In this document: piece after piece, positions 50,449 to 58,871 of the stretch | Numbering within the stretch: position 1 is the first letter of the stretch | Layout: every line of letters begins with the position of its first letter | Source of the DNA: a virus | IMG/VR virus record: IMGVR_UViG_3300046472_000303 | Coordinates: 1-61,324 of that record | Strand: one strand, 5' to 3' | DNA length: 61,324 bases | Program-made: the position numbers and the translations under genes | Notes under the pieces: generated by a model | What the model was told of the DNA's origin: nothing | Seen by the model: only the letters and a program-made list of their open reading frames with translations | The model's database searches: none

Positions 50449-50856
50449 ATGAGACTGCTGGCAGGAATATTGCTGGGAATTGTCGGCGCGGTGGTGATGT
50501 CCGCCAGCGCCGCTGTCTACTACGGCTACAACCCGTCGACCGGCCTCGAGACCATACACGGCCAGCTCGTCGACGGTAGCCCGGTGCAGTCGATCACCAG
50601 CGGCAACTGCACGATCGCGAACATCAAGGGTGGTAGCACGGCGGGGCAGTTCACGGTCAACACCACGGCCACGTGCAACATCACGCTTACCGAGGGATCC
50701 CCGGCGCCGAACGGCTACACCTGCCTTGTCATGGACGCGACGGCCGCGAGCTTCGCCCAGGTGCTGAGGCAGACGTCTCAGACCACCACGAGCTGCACGC
50801 TCTCCGGCGCGATTAACTCCGGTGACATCGTCATCTTCATAATGATCGGCTACTAG
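50449..50856 (+). CDS. Secreted fibre-tip-like protein, paralogue family D (copy 2)
   Basis: A 135-residue protein right after the giant gene. The signal peptide (AGILLGIVGAVVMSASA) precedes YYGYNPSTGLETIHGQLVD. Blocks such as APNGYTCLVMD, TTTSCTLSGAI and SGDIVIF then match the 21003 gene in order. Its stop overlaps the stop of the convergent primase-helicase gene. Inferred: envelope-located; function unknown. Confidence 0.84.
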   Translation: MRLLAGILLGIVGAVVMSASAAVYYGYNPSTGLETIHGQLVDGSPVQSITSGNCTIANIKGGSTAGQFTVNTTATCNITLTEGSPAPNGYTCLVMDATAASFAQVLRQTSQTTTSCTLSGAINSGDIVIFIMIGY

Positions 50857-53180
50857 ACCTTGCGCCCGCCGGCCGCGGCGGTCGCGAACACCGCCGCCAC
50901 CTGCGTCGCGTACTCGGCCCGGATCTCGGGCAGCGACGGGTTCCAGTGCGGCGACAGCGTGTAGGTTCTCGTGCGCAGCCCGCCGGACACCAGCCGCGGG
51001 CGCCCGCCGATCTCCCTGATCTGCAGCCCGTCGTGCCGCAGCCACTGCCCGACCAGGGCTGTGGAGCAATCCTTGATCCCGCTGGCCGAGAGCACCGTGC
51101 GCGCCTGCTCGAGCGTGAACAGCTTGGGCGATAGCTCGCCGTTGCTGAAGGCGTCGAGCAGCGTCTGTATCGGCGTCGGGAAGGACGCGTTGATCAGCCG
51201 CTTGTGGGCCGTCGTGCGGACCGGCTCCACGGGATCGAACTTGCTGACGTTGAGCGACAGGAAGTACCCGAGCAGGATGCCGGGGGCGCTCTTGTGATTG
51301 AGGAAGCTGCCGTAATACCTGCTCCGTTCGGCGTCGGTGAACTTCGGCACGTCGCAGTGGTGGACGAACCAGCGGCGGTCGCCGATCTGCAGGCTCACCG
51401 CCGCACGGTAGTTGCTGGTCGCGAACAGCGTCATCCGGTTCGGCTGCGAGAAGCCCGGCAGCCCCTTGGGGATGATCCGCAGCCGAGGTGAGGTGATGTG
51501 CGACTTCATCCGGTTGGACTGACCCTCGGCGTCGCGGCGGTTGGCGAGGTGGAGCTCCGCCAGGCTGACGATGCGGGCGCGCTGCAGCCAGTCCGTGAAC
51601 GTGCTCTCGACCTCCTGTGGCGTGGGCGTCGAGACATTGCTCGTGCCGAACACCAGTTGGGGGATGATCTCGAACAGCGTCGACTTGCCGCAGCCCGGCG
51701 TGCCCGTGAGCAGCGAGGCGAACGGCAGCCGCCCCGTCGGGTTGTGACACAGCCAGGCCATGCACATCCGGAGGTACTCGGCCACCGCCGGGTCATCGAC
51801 GACGCGGAGATAGAGCGCTTCGATCAGGGCCGTCTGGTCCGCGTCGGGAGTGACCGGCGCGATATGCGGGTCCCGCCACGTATTCAGGCACAGCTCTCCG
51901 TCTTCGACCACGGTCTCGTTCGAGCCGGGCGCGTAGGTCAGGCTGCCGCAGCGGATAGCCTTCTTGGATTCCCGCAGCACTTTCACGGGGTCCAGCGGGT
52001 TCTTCTTCACCTGGGGCATATTGCTTGTCTCCAGGTCTCGCAGTGCTTCCCGCGAGACGGGCTTGAGCTCGCCGCGGACGAAGTAGCGGTCTAGCTCGCG
52101 GACGAACACGTACTTAGCGACCAGGGCGTTCTCAGCGGCGACGTCCTCAGAGACCGTGCCGTTGCCGCCCAGGGCGTTCTTGGCCACCTGCTGCATCTGC
52201 TGCTTCAGCGGTGCGTTCGCCGATGGCTTCGGGGGCGCGGCGGGCTTCGCGGCCTTCGCGGCCGGCGGAGCTGCAGCTGGCTGCGCTGGTGCCACGTTCA
52301 TGGATGCCATGGCGATGATAGTTGCGAGCCCGACCGACATGGCCTTGCCCGTCTTGAACGACGCCCACTGCTGGTTGTGCACCCCCTCGTGATACTTGGC
52401 GCTCTGCTTCCCGAAGTCTTTCCAGAGGTCCAGCCCCTGCGCGCTGCCGTTGGTCACCTTGTGCAGCGCCATGCCGAGTTTGACCCAGCTCTCGCGCGGG
52501 TCGGCATCGGCCGCCGGAATCGACATGACCAGCGAACGCAGCTCGCCGATCGTCGGCGGCGGTATCTCCAACCCGCCGATGGACATCTGCGCGAGCACCG
52601 CCGGGTCGACAGCACCCTGCGGTGTGGGGTCCAGGAAACTAGCCCCGCCCGGGTATACCAGGGTAGCGGGTGGGGGTGCGATCGTAGGTCTTGTGGCAAC
52701 CTGCGCGGCCGCCGGCATTGGATTCATGTCCAAAAGCGGCACGGTGTCGCCCGTACCGCCGAACCACCAGATCCCCTCGCGGGCGTTGGTGTCAGCGCCG
52801 AACTCTGCGATCAGCGCTCTGCTGTCCTGTTTGCTGCGACGCTCCTCGTCGCAGATAACCCTCAGCCCGCCGGAGCGGGAGTAAGACGCCCAAGCGTTTG
52901 GCCATCGCTCGAGCAGTCGCGCCTTGATCTCGGCTGTCATCGGGCAATCCCGATCGTAGTCGAGAACCAGCGCGGTCCGGTCTACGTTGCTCTGCCCCGC
53001 AAGCGGCTTGGAGATGTCGTAGTCGAGAGCGGACCAGCCGCCGCCGACTTGGGGTGTGGCACCCTTCGCCGGCGGCGGACTGTACTGCTCTGCAAACCAC
53101 TGAGGAACATCGTCCCAGGCGACGTCGTGCTGGGCTTTGGCCTTCCAGCCCGGCGTCGCGGCGATTTTTGTTAGTCGCAC
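50853..53180 (-). CDS. SF3 primase-helicase, D5-like
   Basis: A 775-residue replication protein. The N-terminal part resembles an archaeo-eukaryotic primase: LVLDYDRD gives the acidic motif, and SYSRSGGLRVI stands where SxH is usual, so the catalytic site may be altered. A PriCT-like helical linker (RESWVKLGMALHKV, SAKYHEGVHNQQWASF) follows, then the SF3 ATPase with LLTGTPGCGKST, a Walker B-like ARIVSLAEL and an arginine region (SNYRAAV ... DRRW). Known role: primer synthesis and fork opening. It ends convergently with the 50449 gene. Confidence 0.9.
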   Translation of the reverse strand: MRLTKIAATPGWKAKAQHDVAWDDVPQWFAEQYSPPPAKGATPQVGGGWSALDYDISKPLAGQSNVDRTALVLDYDRDCPMTAEIKARLLERWPNAWASYSRSGGLRVICDEERRSKQDSRALIAEFGADTNAREGIWWFGGTGDTVPLLDMNPMPAAAQVATRPTIAPPPATLVYPGGASFLDPTPQGAVDPAVLAQMSIGGLEIPPPTIGELRSLVMSIPAADADPRESWVKLGMALHKVTNGSAQGLDLWKDFGKQSAKYHEGVHNQQWASFKTGKAMSVGLATIIAMASMNVAPAQPAAAPPAAKAAKPAAPPKPSANAPLKQQMQQVAKNALGGNGTVSEDVAAENALVAKYVFVRELDRYFVRGELKPVSREALRDLETSNMPQVKKNPLDPVKVLRESKKAIRCGSLTYAPGSNETVVEDGELCLNTWRDPHIAPVTPDADQTALIEALYLRVVDDPAVAEYLRMCMAWLCHNPTGRLPFASLLTGTPGCGKSTLFEIIPQLVFGTSNVSTPTPQEVESTFTDWLQRARIVSLAELHLANRRDAEGQSNRMKSHITSPRLRIIPKGLPGFSQPNRMTLFATSNYRAAVSLQIGDRRWFVHHCDVPKFTDAERSRYYGSFLNHKSAPGILLGYFLSLNVSKFDPVEPVRTTAHKRLINASFPTPIQTLLDAFSNGELSPKLFTLEQARTVLSASGIKDCSTALVGQWLRHDGLQIREIGGRPRLVSGGLRTRTYTLSPHWNPSLPEIRAEYATQVAAVFATAAAGGRKV

Positions 53181-53189
53181 TGTTGGCCT

Positions 53190-54386
53190 TTAGCCTGCGA
53201 CCTGACCGAGCTCCGCGAGGATGCTCTCGATGTCCGCGTCCGCGTTCGGCGGGGACGGCTCCTCGGTAGCTTCCTCGACCACGGTAGCCACGACCGGCGC
53301 CGGCGCAGCGGCGGGGGCCGCGGCCTTACGGGCCGCACGCGGCTTGGCGGGCTGTGCGGGCGCAGGAGCCGCCGGAGCGGCCGGGGCCTGTGCCACCTTC
53401 GCCTTACCGAACGTCGCGCCCTGGACGGGCACCTGCGCAGCCGGAGGGGCTGTGCTCGCGGCGGGCGCCGGAGCGGCGGCCGGCTTCCCGAACACGACCT
53501 TGGCAGCAGGTGCCGTGGCCGGAGCGGGCTGCGGGGCGGGTGCCGGGGCCGGAGCGGGCGGCGCGGCGCGCGACTCGGCCTCCGCGGCGGCGTCTTCGAA
53601 AGCGGGACCGTCCACCACGGCCGGCACCGGAGCGCCGGTCGAACCGTCATGGTCGTTCAGGATCTTCTCGACCATCGGGGTGTGCATGACTTCGAGGACC
53701 TTCTGGGCCTCGTCGGAGCGCAGCGGGCGGATCGCCGTGAAGGTCGGCTTCGGGTAGCTCGCCGCGAGGTCCATGCCGATACGGACGCCGATGGCGTTGT
53801 ACGGATAGCCGCGGGCCTTCCACGCCGCGCCGAACTGGGCCAGGTCGCTGAGCGCCGTCGGCGGGACGCGGAACAGCATCGGGCCGCCGAACGCCTCGTT
53901 GGCGAGGTCGTCGAGGGGAAGGATCGCCAGCTTGCGGTTGTCCTGGCAGGCCTTGCCCTTGGACGCGACGCCGTTGCGCGGGGGCGCGCTGCCGAACACG
54001 TTCTTGGGGCAGACCGCGCAGGTCCTGGCCTGCGGGGACGGGGCGTTCGCCACCGGGGTGACGCCATCGAGGGACATGCAGTCCGGCGCGGCCGCGTCGC
54101 CTTCGTCGTACGGCTTGCTAAAGAACTGCTTGGTGATGTGGGCGTTGGCGCGCACCAGCACCACGTCGATCGAGCCGACGGGGTCGCCGCGGTCGTTCGT
54201 GATCGGGAACTCGTTCCCCTTGTGCTTGACGCGGAACTTGCCGGCGCGGATCGACACGACGGCATAGCCGCCGCCGACGCCTTCGCTGAGGTCGTTGGCC
54301 AGGCCGTCCTGGACCATGGGCATGAACTCGGGAGCCAGTGCGGCGCCGTCGTTCTCTTGGAAGGTAACCATTTGATTGTTGGACAT
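53190..54386 (-). CDS. SSB-like replication protein with cysteine cluster (putative)
   Basis: A 398-residue protein; AGAGGATC before the ATG. The N-terminal half is an OB-like beta domain (AVVSIRAGKFRVKHKGNEFP), with a cysteine knuckle (CAVCPKNVFGS, later GKACQ) and LAILPLDDLANEAFGGP. The second half is proline/alanine-rich and ends in a short acidic tail (NADADIESILAEL). Similar proteins are remembered beside phage primases. An SSB role is inferred, not proved. Confidence 0.74.
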   Translation of the reverse strand: MSNNQMVTFQENDGAALAPEFMPMVQDGLANDLSEGVGGGYAVVSIRAGKFRVKHKGNEFPITNDRGDPVGSIDVVLVRANAHITKQFFSKPYDEGDAAAPDCMSLDGVTPVANAPSPQARTCAVCPKNVFGSAPPRNGVASKGKACQDNRKLAILPLDDLANEAFGGPMLFRVPPTALSDLAQFGAAWKARGYPYNAIGVRIGMDLAASYPKPTFTAIRPLRSDEAQKVLEVMHTPMVEKILNDHDGSTGAPVPAVVDGPAFEDAAAEAESRAAPPAPAPAPAPQPAPATAPAAKVVFGKPAAAPAPAASTAPPAAQVPVQGATFGKAKVAQAPAAPAAPAPAQPAKPRAARKAAAPAAAPAPVVATVVEEATEEPSPPNADADIESILAELGQVAG

Positions 54387-54395
54387 ATGATCCTC

Positions 54396-54686
54396 TTACT
54401 GTGGTTTGAGCATTTCGAGCAGAGCAATGAAACCATCGGGGTAGTGGCCCCGAAGTTCGGGGATGGTGATCAGGCCTAGACTGATCGCCGTGATTGGATC
54501 GAAGGTGTGCGCGATGACGGCGCTGCTATACGCCTGCCGGTCGTTGACCGCCGAGCCGAAGCTGCTGTGAGTGCGCCGGTCGCCGAGTACGCCGCCGCTG
54601 ACCGTCCAAGACCAGCACGTACCGTACTGCCGCGGGGCCAGGATGTACGTGTCCGTGAGCGTCGCCGACATGGATATGCTGGACAT
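54396..54686 (-). CDS. Hypothetical protein, 96 residues
   Basis: The ATG at 54686 overlaps the previous stop (TGATG). The first 25 residues are threonine/serine-rich and beta-like, then a WSWTVSGG segment and a helical end (AISLGLITIPELRG). No known fold. It separates the SSB-like gene from the coiled-coil protein at 54686. Confidence 0.72.
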   Translation of the reverse strand: MSSISMSATLTDTYILAPRQYGTCWSWTVSGGVLGDRRTHSSFGSAVNDRQAYSSAVIAHTFDPITAISLGLITIPELRGHYPDGFIALLEMLKPQ

Positions 54687-55075
54687 CAGGACTTCCTCAC
54701 GCGGCACACGATCTCTCGCTCGACCGCGATGCCGGGCGGCACCTCGCGGTGCGCCTCGATGTAGTCCTTCACGACGCCCTTCGAGACGCGGCGCTCCAGG
54801 AATTCCCAAGCGTTGGTCTCTTGTATCCACGCGAGCACCGCGCTCCAGTCCGCGACCTTCGCCTCGACACGGGTCTCGAGGAACGCCGTGCCGATCTCCT
54901 TGTCGCCGACGCTGGTCAGCCCGGACGTCTGGAGATACGCCCGCAGGTAGTTCTCGAGCTTGTCGAGCTTCTTGGTCAGCGGGGCGATTTCCTCTTTCTG
55001 TTTGCGGGCCAGCTCCTCTTTCTGGTTCCGCAGGGCCAGGTAGCCCTCGATGATGCGATTGATCTCTACTGCCAT
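54686..55075 (-). CDS. Coiled-coil phage protein, Gp157/Gam-like in shape
   Basis: A 129-residue protein. Residues 1-50 form a coiled coil (LRNQKEELARKQKEEIAPLT and onward), followed by a small alpha/beta domain (WSAVLAWIQETNAWEFLERR) and a basic end (CRVRKS). Families of this architecture bind DNA ends or inhibit host nucleases; no direct motif supports that here. An AGGAGG site precedes the ATG. Confidence 0.8.
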   Translation of the reverse strand: MAVEINRIIEGYLALRNQKEELARKQKEEIAPLTKKLDKLENYLRAYLQTSGLTSVGDKEIGTAFLETRVEAKVADWSAVLAWIQETNAWEFLERRVSKGVVKDYIEAHREVPPGIAVEREIVCRVRKS

Positions 55076-55135
55076 GATCTCCTCCTACACGTTGAGAGTC
55101 GGTTAACGCCGCGCCGGCGTCGCCGGCGTCGGCGG

Positions 55136-55213
55136 CTAGGTCATCCACTCGGAGGCGCCCGTAGGCAAAGCAGACCCTAACTGGCGCGGTTTTCTATGCA
55201 CCGGGGCACTCAC
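55136..55213 (-). CDS. Possible 25-residue ORF
   Basis: A GTG at 55213 overlaps the helicase stop (GTGA), and the ORF ends at 55136 (RKPRQLGSALPTG in the middle). The remaining 60 nt to the next gene hold CGCCGGCGT direct repeats and the next ribosome-binding site. Evidence is only coupling and composition. Confidence 0.35.
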   Translation of the reverse strand: MSAPVHRKPRQLGSALPTGASEWMT

Positions 55214-56811
55214 GCCTGATCCCCGTCTCGACTGTGACCGCTGGGGTCGCCCTCGAGCTGGGCCGTGTCCTGCTGGAATAACTCCAACAGGGCACCCTGC
55301 ACTTTCGCTTTCCTCTTGAGACGAGAGTAGACGTGGCGCTCTGCCGCGCTGCTCTCGATGTTGACTATGTACGTCTGATGCCTCTGCCCCGCGCGCGTGA
55401 TCCGAGCATTCGCCTGCTCGTAGATTTCAAGTGAAGTGATCGGCGCGGCCCAAATGATCGTGTCCGCCGCGGTCAGAGTCAAGCCATGCGACATGCACCC
55501 TGGGTGTGCCACAATCACGCGAGGCTCCAGAGACTTCTGGAACAATTGAAACGTGATGTCGCGCTCCACTTTGGGGACGCCTCCGTGCACCATGGCCGCG
55601 GGAAACTTCTTGGCCAGGGCTTTGAATAGCAACTGCACATAGAACGTGAACGGCGCGAAGACGATCACCTTGTTCGAGGACTGCTCGACCAGGTTGAAGA
55701 TCTCTCTGATCCGCCCGGCGCCGCCGACGTACTGCGCCTTGCCGTCCGCGTCATAGACGAACCCCGCCGAGATTTGCAGCAGCTTCGAGAGCTTGACGCC
55801 CTCGTTCGCCGCGGTGACTTGCTTGCTCTGCACCAGCACCGAGAGGTCATCGAGCATCTTCTTGTACGGCGCGGCCGCGCGCGGGTCCATCGGAACGGAC
55901 CGCGTGCTGTACGTCGTCTCAGGCAGATCGAAGCACTCCTTGCGGACGAAGCGCACCTGGGGCTGCATCGCTGCCTTGACCGCGTCGTTGGCGTTGGCGC
56001 GCGGGATCCACCTGAACGTCGACACCTGCTGCATGGTCAGCTCACGGAACGCCTTGAAGCTGTACGAGACGCGCTCCGGGGTCAGGAGCCGGACCTGCCC
56101 ATAGGCATCGGTCGGTTCGTTCGGTGTAGGCGCTCCTGTGAGGCCCCAAGCGAACTTGGCGGGGCGGACGATGGGCATCACCGACTTCCACCGCCGGCTC
56201 TGCTTGTTGCGGTAGGCGGCGAGCTCGTCGAGCGCGATCACGTTGATGTCCTTGCGGGCGAGCAGCTCTTGCTGCACAACGGCGACACCCTCGTGGTTGA
56301 TCACGTAGATGTCGGCGTTGTGGGCCAGCAGCTTGCGGCGCTTGCGTGCGTCCCCCCAGACGGCGACGGGCTCGAGGTGGGGGAAGACCTCGAAGACCTC
56401 GTTCATCCAGACCCCGACGAGCGTCGACAGTGGGGCAACGATCAGCATGCGCTGGACCACGCCCATCTGCCGCAGGAAGTCGTATGCGTACAGCACGGCG
56501 CGCGTCTTCCCGACGCCCATCTCACTGAGCACATAGGCTCTTGCCGAGGTGCTGAGCATATCCGCCGTGATGATCTGCGACTCGAACGGCGCGGGCCCCG
56601 GCCAATTGTAGTAATGCCGGATCGGAGAGTCGACGGTCTCCCCGTGGTTGCGCAGCAGGCGCACGACGTCGAGGTCGTGCGGCAGCGCCAGCCACCACTT
56701 GCCCTTCACCTCGAACCGCTTAGCCGTGCTGGGGCCGAGCAGGTTCTCGATGTCGGGGCGGAACGGCAGCACGACGGAGCGCTGCCGCGGGAAGACCGTC
56801 GCGGTGTTCAT
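55210..56811 (-). CDS. SF2/SNF2-type helicase
   Basis: A 533-residue helicase. The N-terminus has a HARP-like segment (KGKWWLALPHDLDVVRLLRN). Motif I is SEMGVGKT (G101, K102), motif II LDEL (D195, E196), motif III LTGAPTPN (about 224-231) and motif VI YEQANARITRAGQ near 480. Known: ATP-dependent remodelling or branch migration of DNA. Lies among replication nucleases, so a recombination or fork-repair role is inferred. Confidence 0.92.
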   Translation of the reverse strand: MNTATVFPRQRSVVLPFRPDIENLLGPSTAKRFEVKGKWWLALPHDLDVVRLLRNHGETVDSPIRHYYNWPGPAPFESQIITADMLSTSARAYVLSEMGVGKTRAVLYAYDFLRQMGVVQRMLIVAPLSTLVGVWMNEVFEVFPHLEPVAVWGDARKRRKLLAHNADIYVINHEGVAVVQQELLARKDINVIALDELAAYRNKQSRRWKSVMPIVRPAKFAWGLTGAPTPNEPTDAYGQVRLLTPERVSYSFKAFRELTMQQVSTFRWIPRANANDAVKAAMQPQVRFVRKECFDLPETTYSTRSVPMDPRAAAPYKKMLDDLSVLVQSKQVTAANEGVKLSKLLQISAGFVYDADGKAQYVGGAGRIREIFNLVEQSSNKVIVFAPFTFYVQLLFKALAKKFPAAMVHGGVPKVERDITFQLFQKSLEPRVIVAHPGCMSHGLTLTAADTIIWAAPITSLEIYEQANARITRAGQRHQTYIVNIESSAAERHVYSRLKRKAKVQGALLELFQQDTAQLEGDPSGHSRDGDQA

Positions 56812-56812
56812 G

Positions 56813-56998
56813 TCACACCACCGGCCTGTCTACAATACTAATACCCTCGGCAGCATCGGCGCGATGTTTGGCGCCATAGTAGATCTCGCGGACGCGCCCC
56901 ATCGATATCTTGTACTTCAGCGCCAGCGAAACAAACGTCGCCCCCCCGTCGCGGTCGGCGACCAGTGAAGCATTGCGCTCAGGCTTGGCGGTTTTCAT
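56813..56998 (-). CDS. Small helix-turn-helix protein, 61 residues
   Basis: The start overlaps the previous stop (ATGA). A basic start (MKTAKPERNASLVADRDGG) leads to a helix-turn-helix (TFVSLALKYKISMGRVREIY) and a short tail. Possibly a regulator of the helicase unit or a DNA-binding accessory. Confidence 0.7.
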   Translation of the reverse strand: MKTAKPERNASLVADRDGGATFVSLALKYKISMGRVREIYYGAKHRADAAEGISIVDRPVV

Positions 56999-57594
56999 GC
57001 CAGACCCGCCGCCGCCGGTGCGTACGTCATCTCGTGCAGCTCGGTCATGATCTTCAGAACCGCTCGAGCCTGGTTGCACGCGTCGTCGATGGCACGGTGC
57101 GCGGCACCGCCGCCCCAGCATGCCGACGTGTCGATGCTGAAGTCGCGGCCGATGGCGAACACCGTCCGGCAGTCGCGCTCGTTGCGGTAGATCACCGGGA
57201 AGTCGCCAAGGTTGCCGGCGCGAAACCAGTTGCGCAGGATCACCAGGTCGAAGCTCGGGCTGTTCGCCCATACCAGCGCCTTGTCGCCGCCGTTGCGTTC
57301 GACGAACGCGCGCAGCTGCTGCGCCGCGACCAAGTTGCTAACCCTCGACTCCAGCGGGCCGCCGAAGGTAGCCTCGCGGGCCTCAGGGCCGGGGGCGTTC
57401 TTGCCGAGACCCATCCACCAGGCGACGGTCTCCGGGTTGATGTGCCCGGCGAGCTGCTTCAGGTCGATCAGGATCTCCTGGGTATCGGTCACTCCCTTCT
57501 CGAGCTCGAACGCCGCGAGCCCGATGCTCACTACTGCTGCGTCACTCCTCTGACTCAGGGTCTCGATGTCGATCATCACGTTGCGATCTGTCAT
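56995..57594 (-). CDS. DEDDh 3'-5' exonuclease
   Basis: A 199-residue enzyme: DIE in VMIDIETLSQ (D9, E11), an intermediate SPSFDLVILRNWF with aspartate, and the HxxxxD motif (H166, D171). The lack of a polymerase domain and the sequence style resemble DexA- or RNase T/Rv2179c-type proteins. Known: hydrolysis of single-stranded DNA or RNA from 3' ends. Its start overlaps the VRR-NUC gene by 53 nt. Confidence 0.9.
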   Translation of the reverse strand: MTDRNVMIDIETLSQRSDAAVVSIGLAAFELEKGVTDTQEILIDLKQLAGHINPETVAWWMGLGKNAPGPEAREATFGGPLESRVSNLVAAQQLRAFVERNGGDKALVWANSPSFDLVILRNWFRAGNLGDFPVIYRNERDCRTVFAIGRDFSIDTSACWGGGAAHRAIDDACNQARAVLKIMTELHEMTYAPAAAGLA

Positions 57595-57904
57595 AGGTCG
57601 GTTCCCATTCCTCTAGCTGTGTGGTGTCCCCGTCGATCAGGAACGTCTTCCCGCCAGCTGCCGCGATCTCTGCCATCGTGTTCAGCTGGCGGGGTGTCGG
57701 TTGGCCCCCGGGCGCCTTGGCCTCGACGCCTACGTACAGGCCGATCGTCTGCCCGACCATCTCGGGCGTGATCTCGACCGGTACGCAGACGTGGAAATCA
57801 AGCGCGGGGCTTCCCATCCCGTTTTGCACGGGCATGTGCCAGTACGCCGCTCGCCGTTTGAGTGCCTCGCGGATGCGAGTCTTCACCTTCCCCTCGGGCG
57901 TCAT
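57542..57904 (-). CDS. VRR-NUC domain nuclease
   Basis: A 120-residue protein. The core has D36 (ALDFHVCVP), E61 and K63 (VGVEAKAPG) and Q73, the pattern of the VRR-NUC branch of PD-(D/E)XK enzymes. The C-terminus is acidic and overlaps the exonuclease gene. Known: structure-specific nucleases, including Holliday-junction or flap processing in phages. Inferred: resolution of branched intermediates before packaging. Confidence 0.87.
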   Translation of the reverse strand: MTPEGKVKTRIREALKRRAAYWHMPVQNGMGSPALDFHVCVPVEITPEMVGQTIGLYVGVEAKAPGGQPTPRQLNTMAEIAAAGGKTFLIDGDTTQLEEWEPTYDRSQRDDRHRDPESEE

Positions 57905-58250
57905 TGAAGTGGATCCTCTTGGGCCGGTTGTCGTTCAGATACTCGGTGCCCATTGTATCCAAGACCAGGGCAAGACAGGCGGCCGCGTGGCCGAGGTGGT
58001 GGACGCCGCTATCGGGCGCGATGTCCTCACCCTCCCACCATGCGTGGAGGTGGCGCAGCGCCGCGGCGTAGTAGACGCTGGAGCTGATCTTGGCGTCGCG
58101 CCAGTTGTACGGGCCGTACTTGCTGGCGCCGTTCTTGAAGGCCTCGGCCGCCGCGCGCATCAGCGCCGTCGGGACGAGGTCGAGCGGCGTCTTCGCGGCG
58201 CCGTGGGCGGTCTTCGGATTGTTGTCGGGGTACTTGGTCTTTGTGGTCAT
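57798..58250 (-). CDS. dATP/dGTP diphosphohydrolase-like protein (DUF5664 type)
   Basis: A 150-residue protein; AGGAGGAG before the ATG. The core pattern KYGPYNWRDAKISSSVYYAA, RHLHAWWEGEDIAPDSGVHH, LGHAAACLALVLD matches the small phage family annotated as dATP/dGTP diphosphohydrolases. The last 35 codons overlap the nuclease gene. Known of relatives: removal of purine dNTPs, in some phages as part of non-canonical nucleotide synthesis. The reaction here is not proved. Confidence 0.82.
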   Translation of the reverse strand: MTTKTKYPDNNPKTAHGAAKTPLDLVPTALMRAAAEAFKNGASKYGPYNWRDAKISSSVYYAAALRHLHAWWEGEDIAPDSGVHHLGHAAACLALVLDTMGTEYLNDNRPKRIHFNDARGEGEDSHPRGTQTASGVLAHARAKRDGKPRA

Positions 58251-58259
58251 GGCTCCTCC

Positions 58260-58871
58260 TCAGAGCTTGCGTTGAAGGGACAGTGAATCGAACAGCGCGA
58301 GGAACTCCTCGCGGGCCTTGGGCGGGGACCATTGAAAGGTCTTCACGTCGGTGGCCAGGGCGCGCTCGCCCCACTCGGCGAAGCCGACCCAGGGACGGCA
58401 GATGGCGATGTCGTCCACGAGCAGGTCGCGGGCCTCGATCCAGAGGAGCATCCAATCGGCGTCGCGGACGATCTTCGGCATCGACTCAGCGATCCTGTAC
58501 CGACGCATCAGCCGCGCAGTGATAAGGCCTTCCTTCTCGTAGTAGGCGCCGAGCTCACGCTTGAATGGTGCCGCGATGTCGGCCAGGTAGGCCTCGCTCG
58601 CGTCGTGCATCAGCGCCGCGAATTGGTCTTCCACGGACCCGCCCATCGTCTTGACCAGGCGGGCGACGAGCACGCAGTGCTCCGCCACGCTATACCAGCA
58701 GTCGCCCTTCAAGTGGCCCATCCAGCGGACCTGCTTCGAGATTGCGTTGGCCACGTCAAGGATGTTGATCTCGTCGATGTCCTCCAGGTTGTAGAGGTGA
58801 AACCGCCGGCCGTCGCGGTTCACGCAGATGAAACAATTGTCCCCGTCGAAACGGTCTTTCTCACTTGGCAC
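58260..58871 (-). CDS. HD-domain nucleotide phosphohydrolase (YfbR/DatZ-like)
   Basis: A 203-residue enzyme from GTG at 58871. The HD signature includes R49 (QVRWMGH), H65 (YSVAEH), H89-D90 (LMHDASE) and a later aspartate (DADWML). Known: YfbR-like 5'-nucleotidases and phage dATP triphosphohydrolases share this pattern. Adjacent to the dATP/dGTP hydrolase-like gene, it probably shapes dNTP pools. Substrate unknown. Confidence 0.85.
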   Translation of the reverse strand: MPSEKDRFDGDNCFICVNRDGRRFHLYNLEDIDEINILDVANAISKQVRWMGHLKGDCWYSVAEHCVLVARLVKTMGGSVEDQFAALMHDASEAYLADIAAPFKRELGAYYEKEGLITARLMRRYRIAESMPKIVRDADWMLLWIEARDLLVDDIAICRPWVGFAEWGERALATDVKTFQWSPPKAREEFLALFDSLSLQRKL

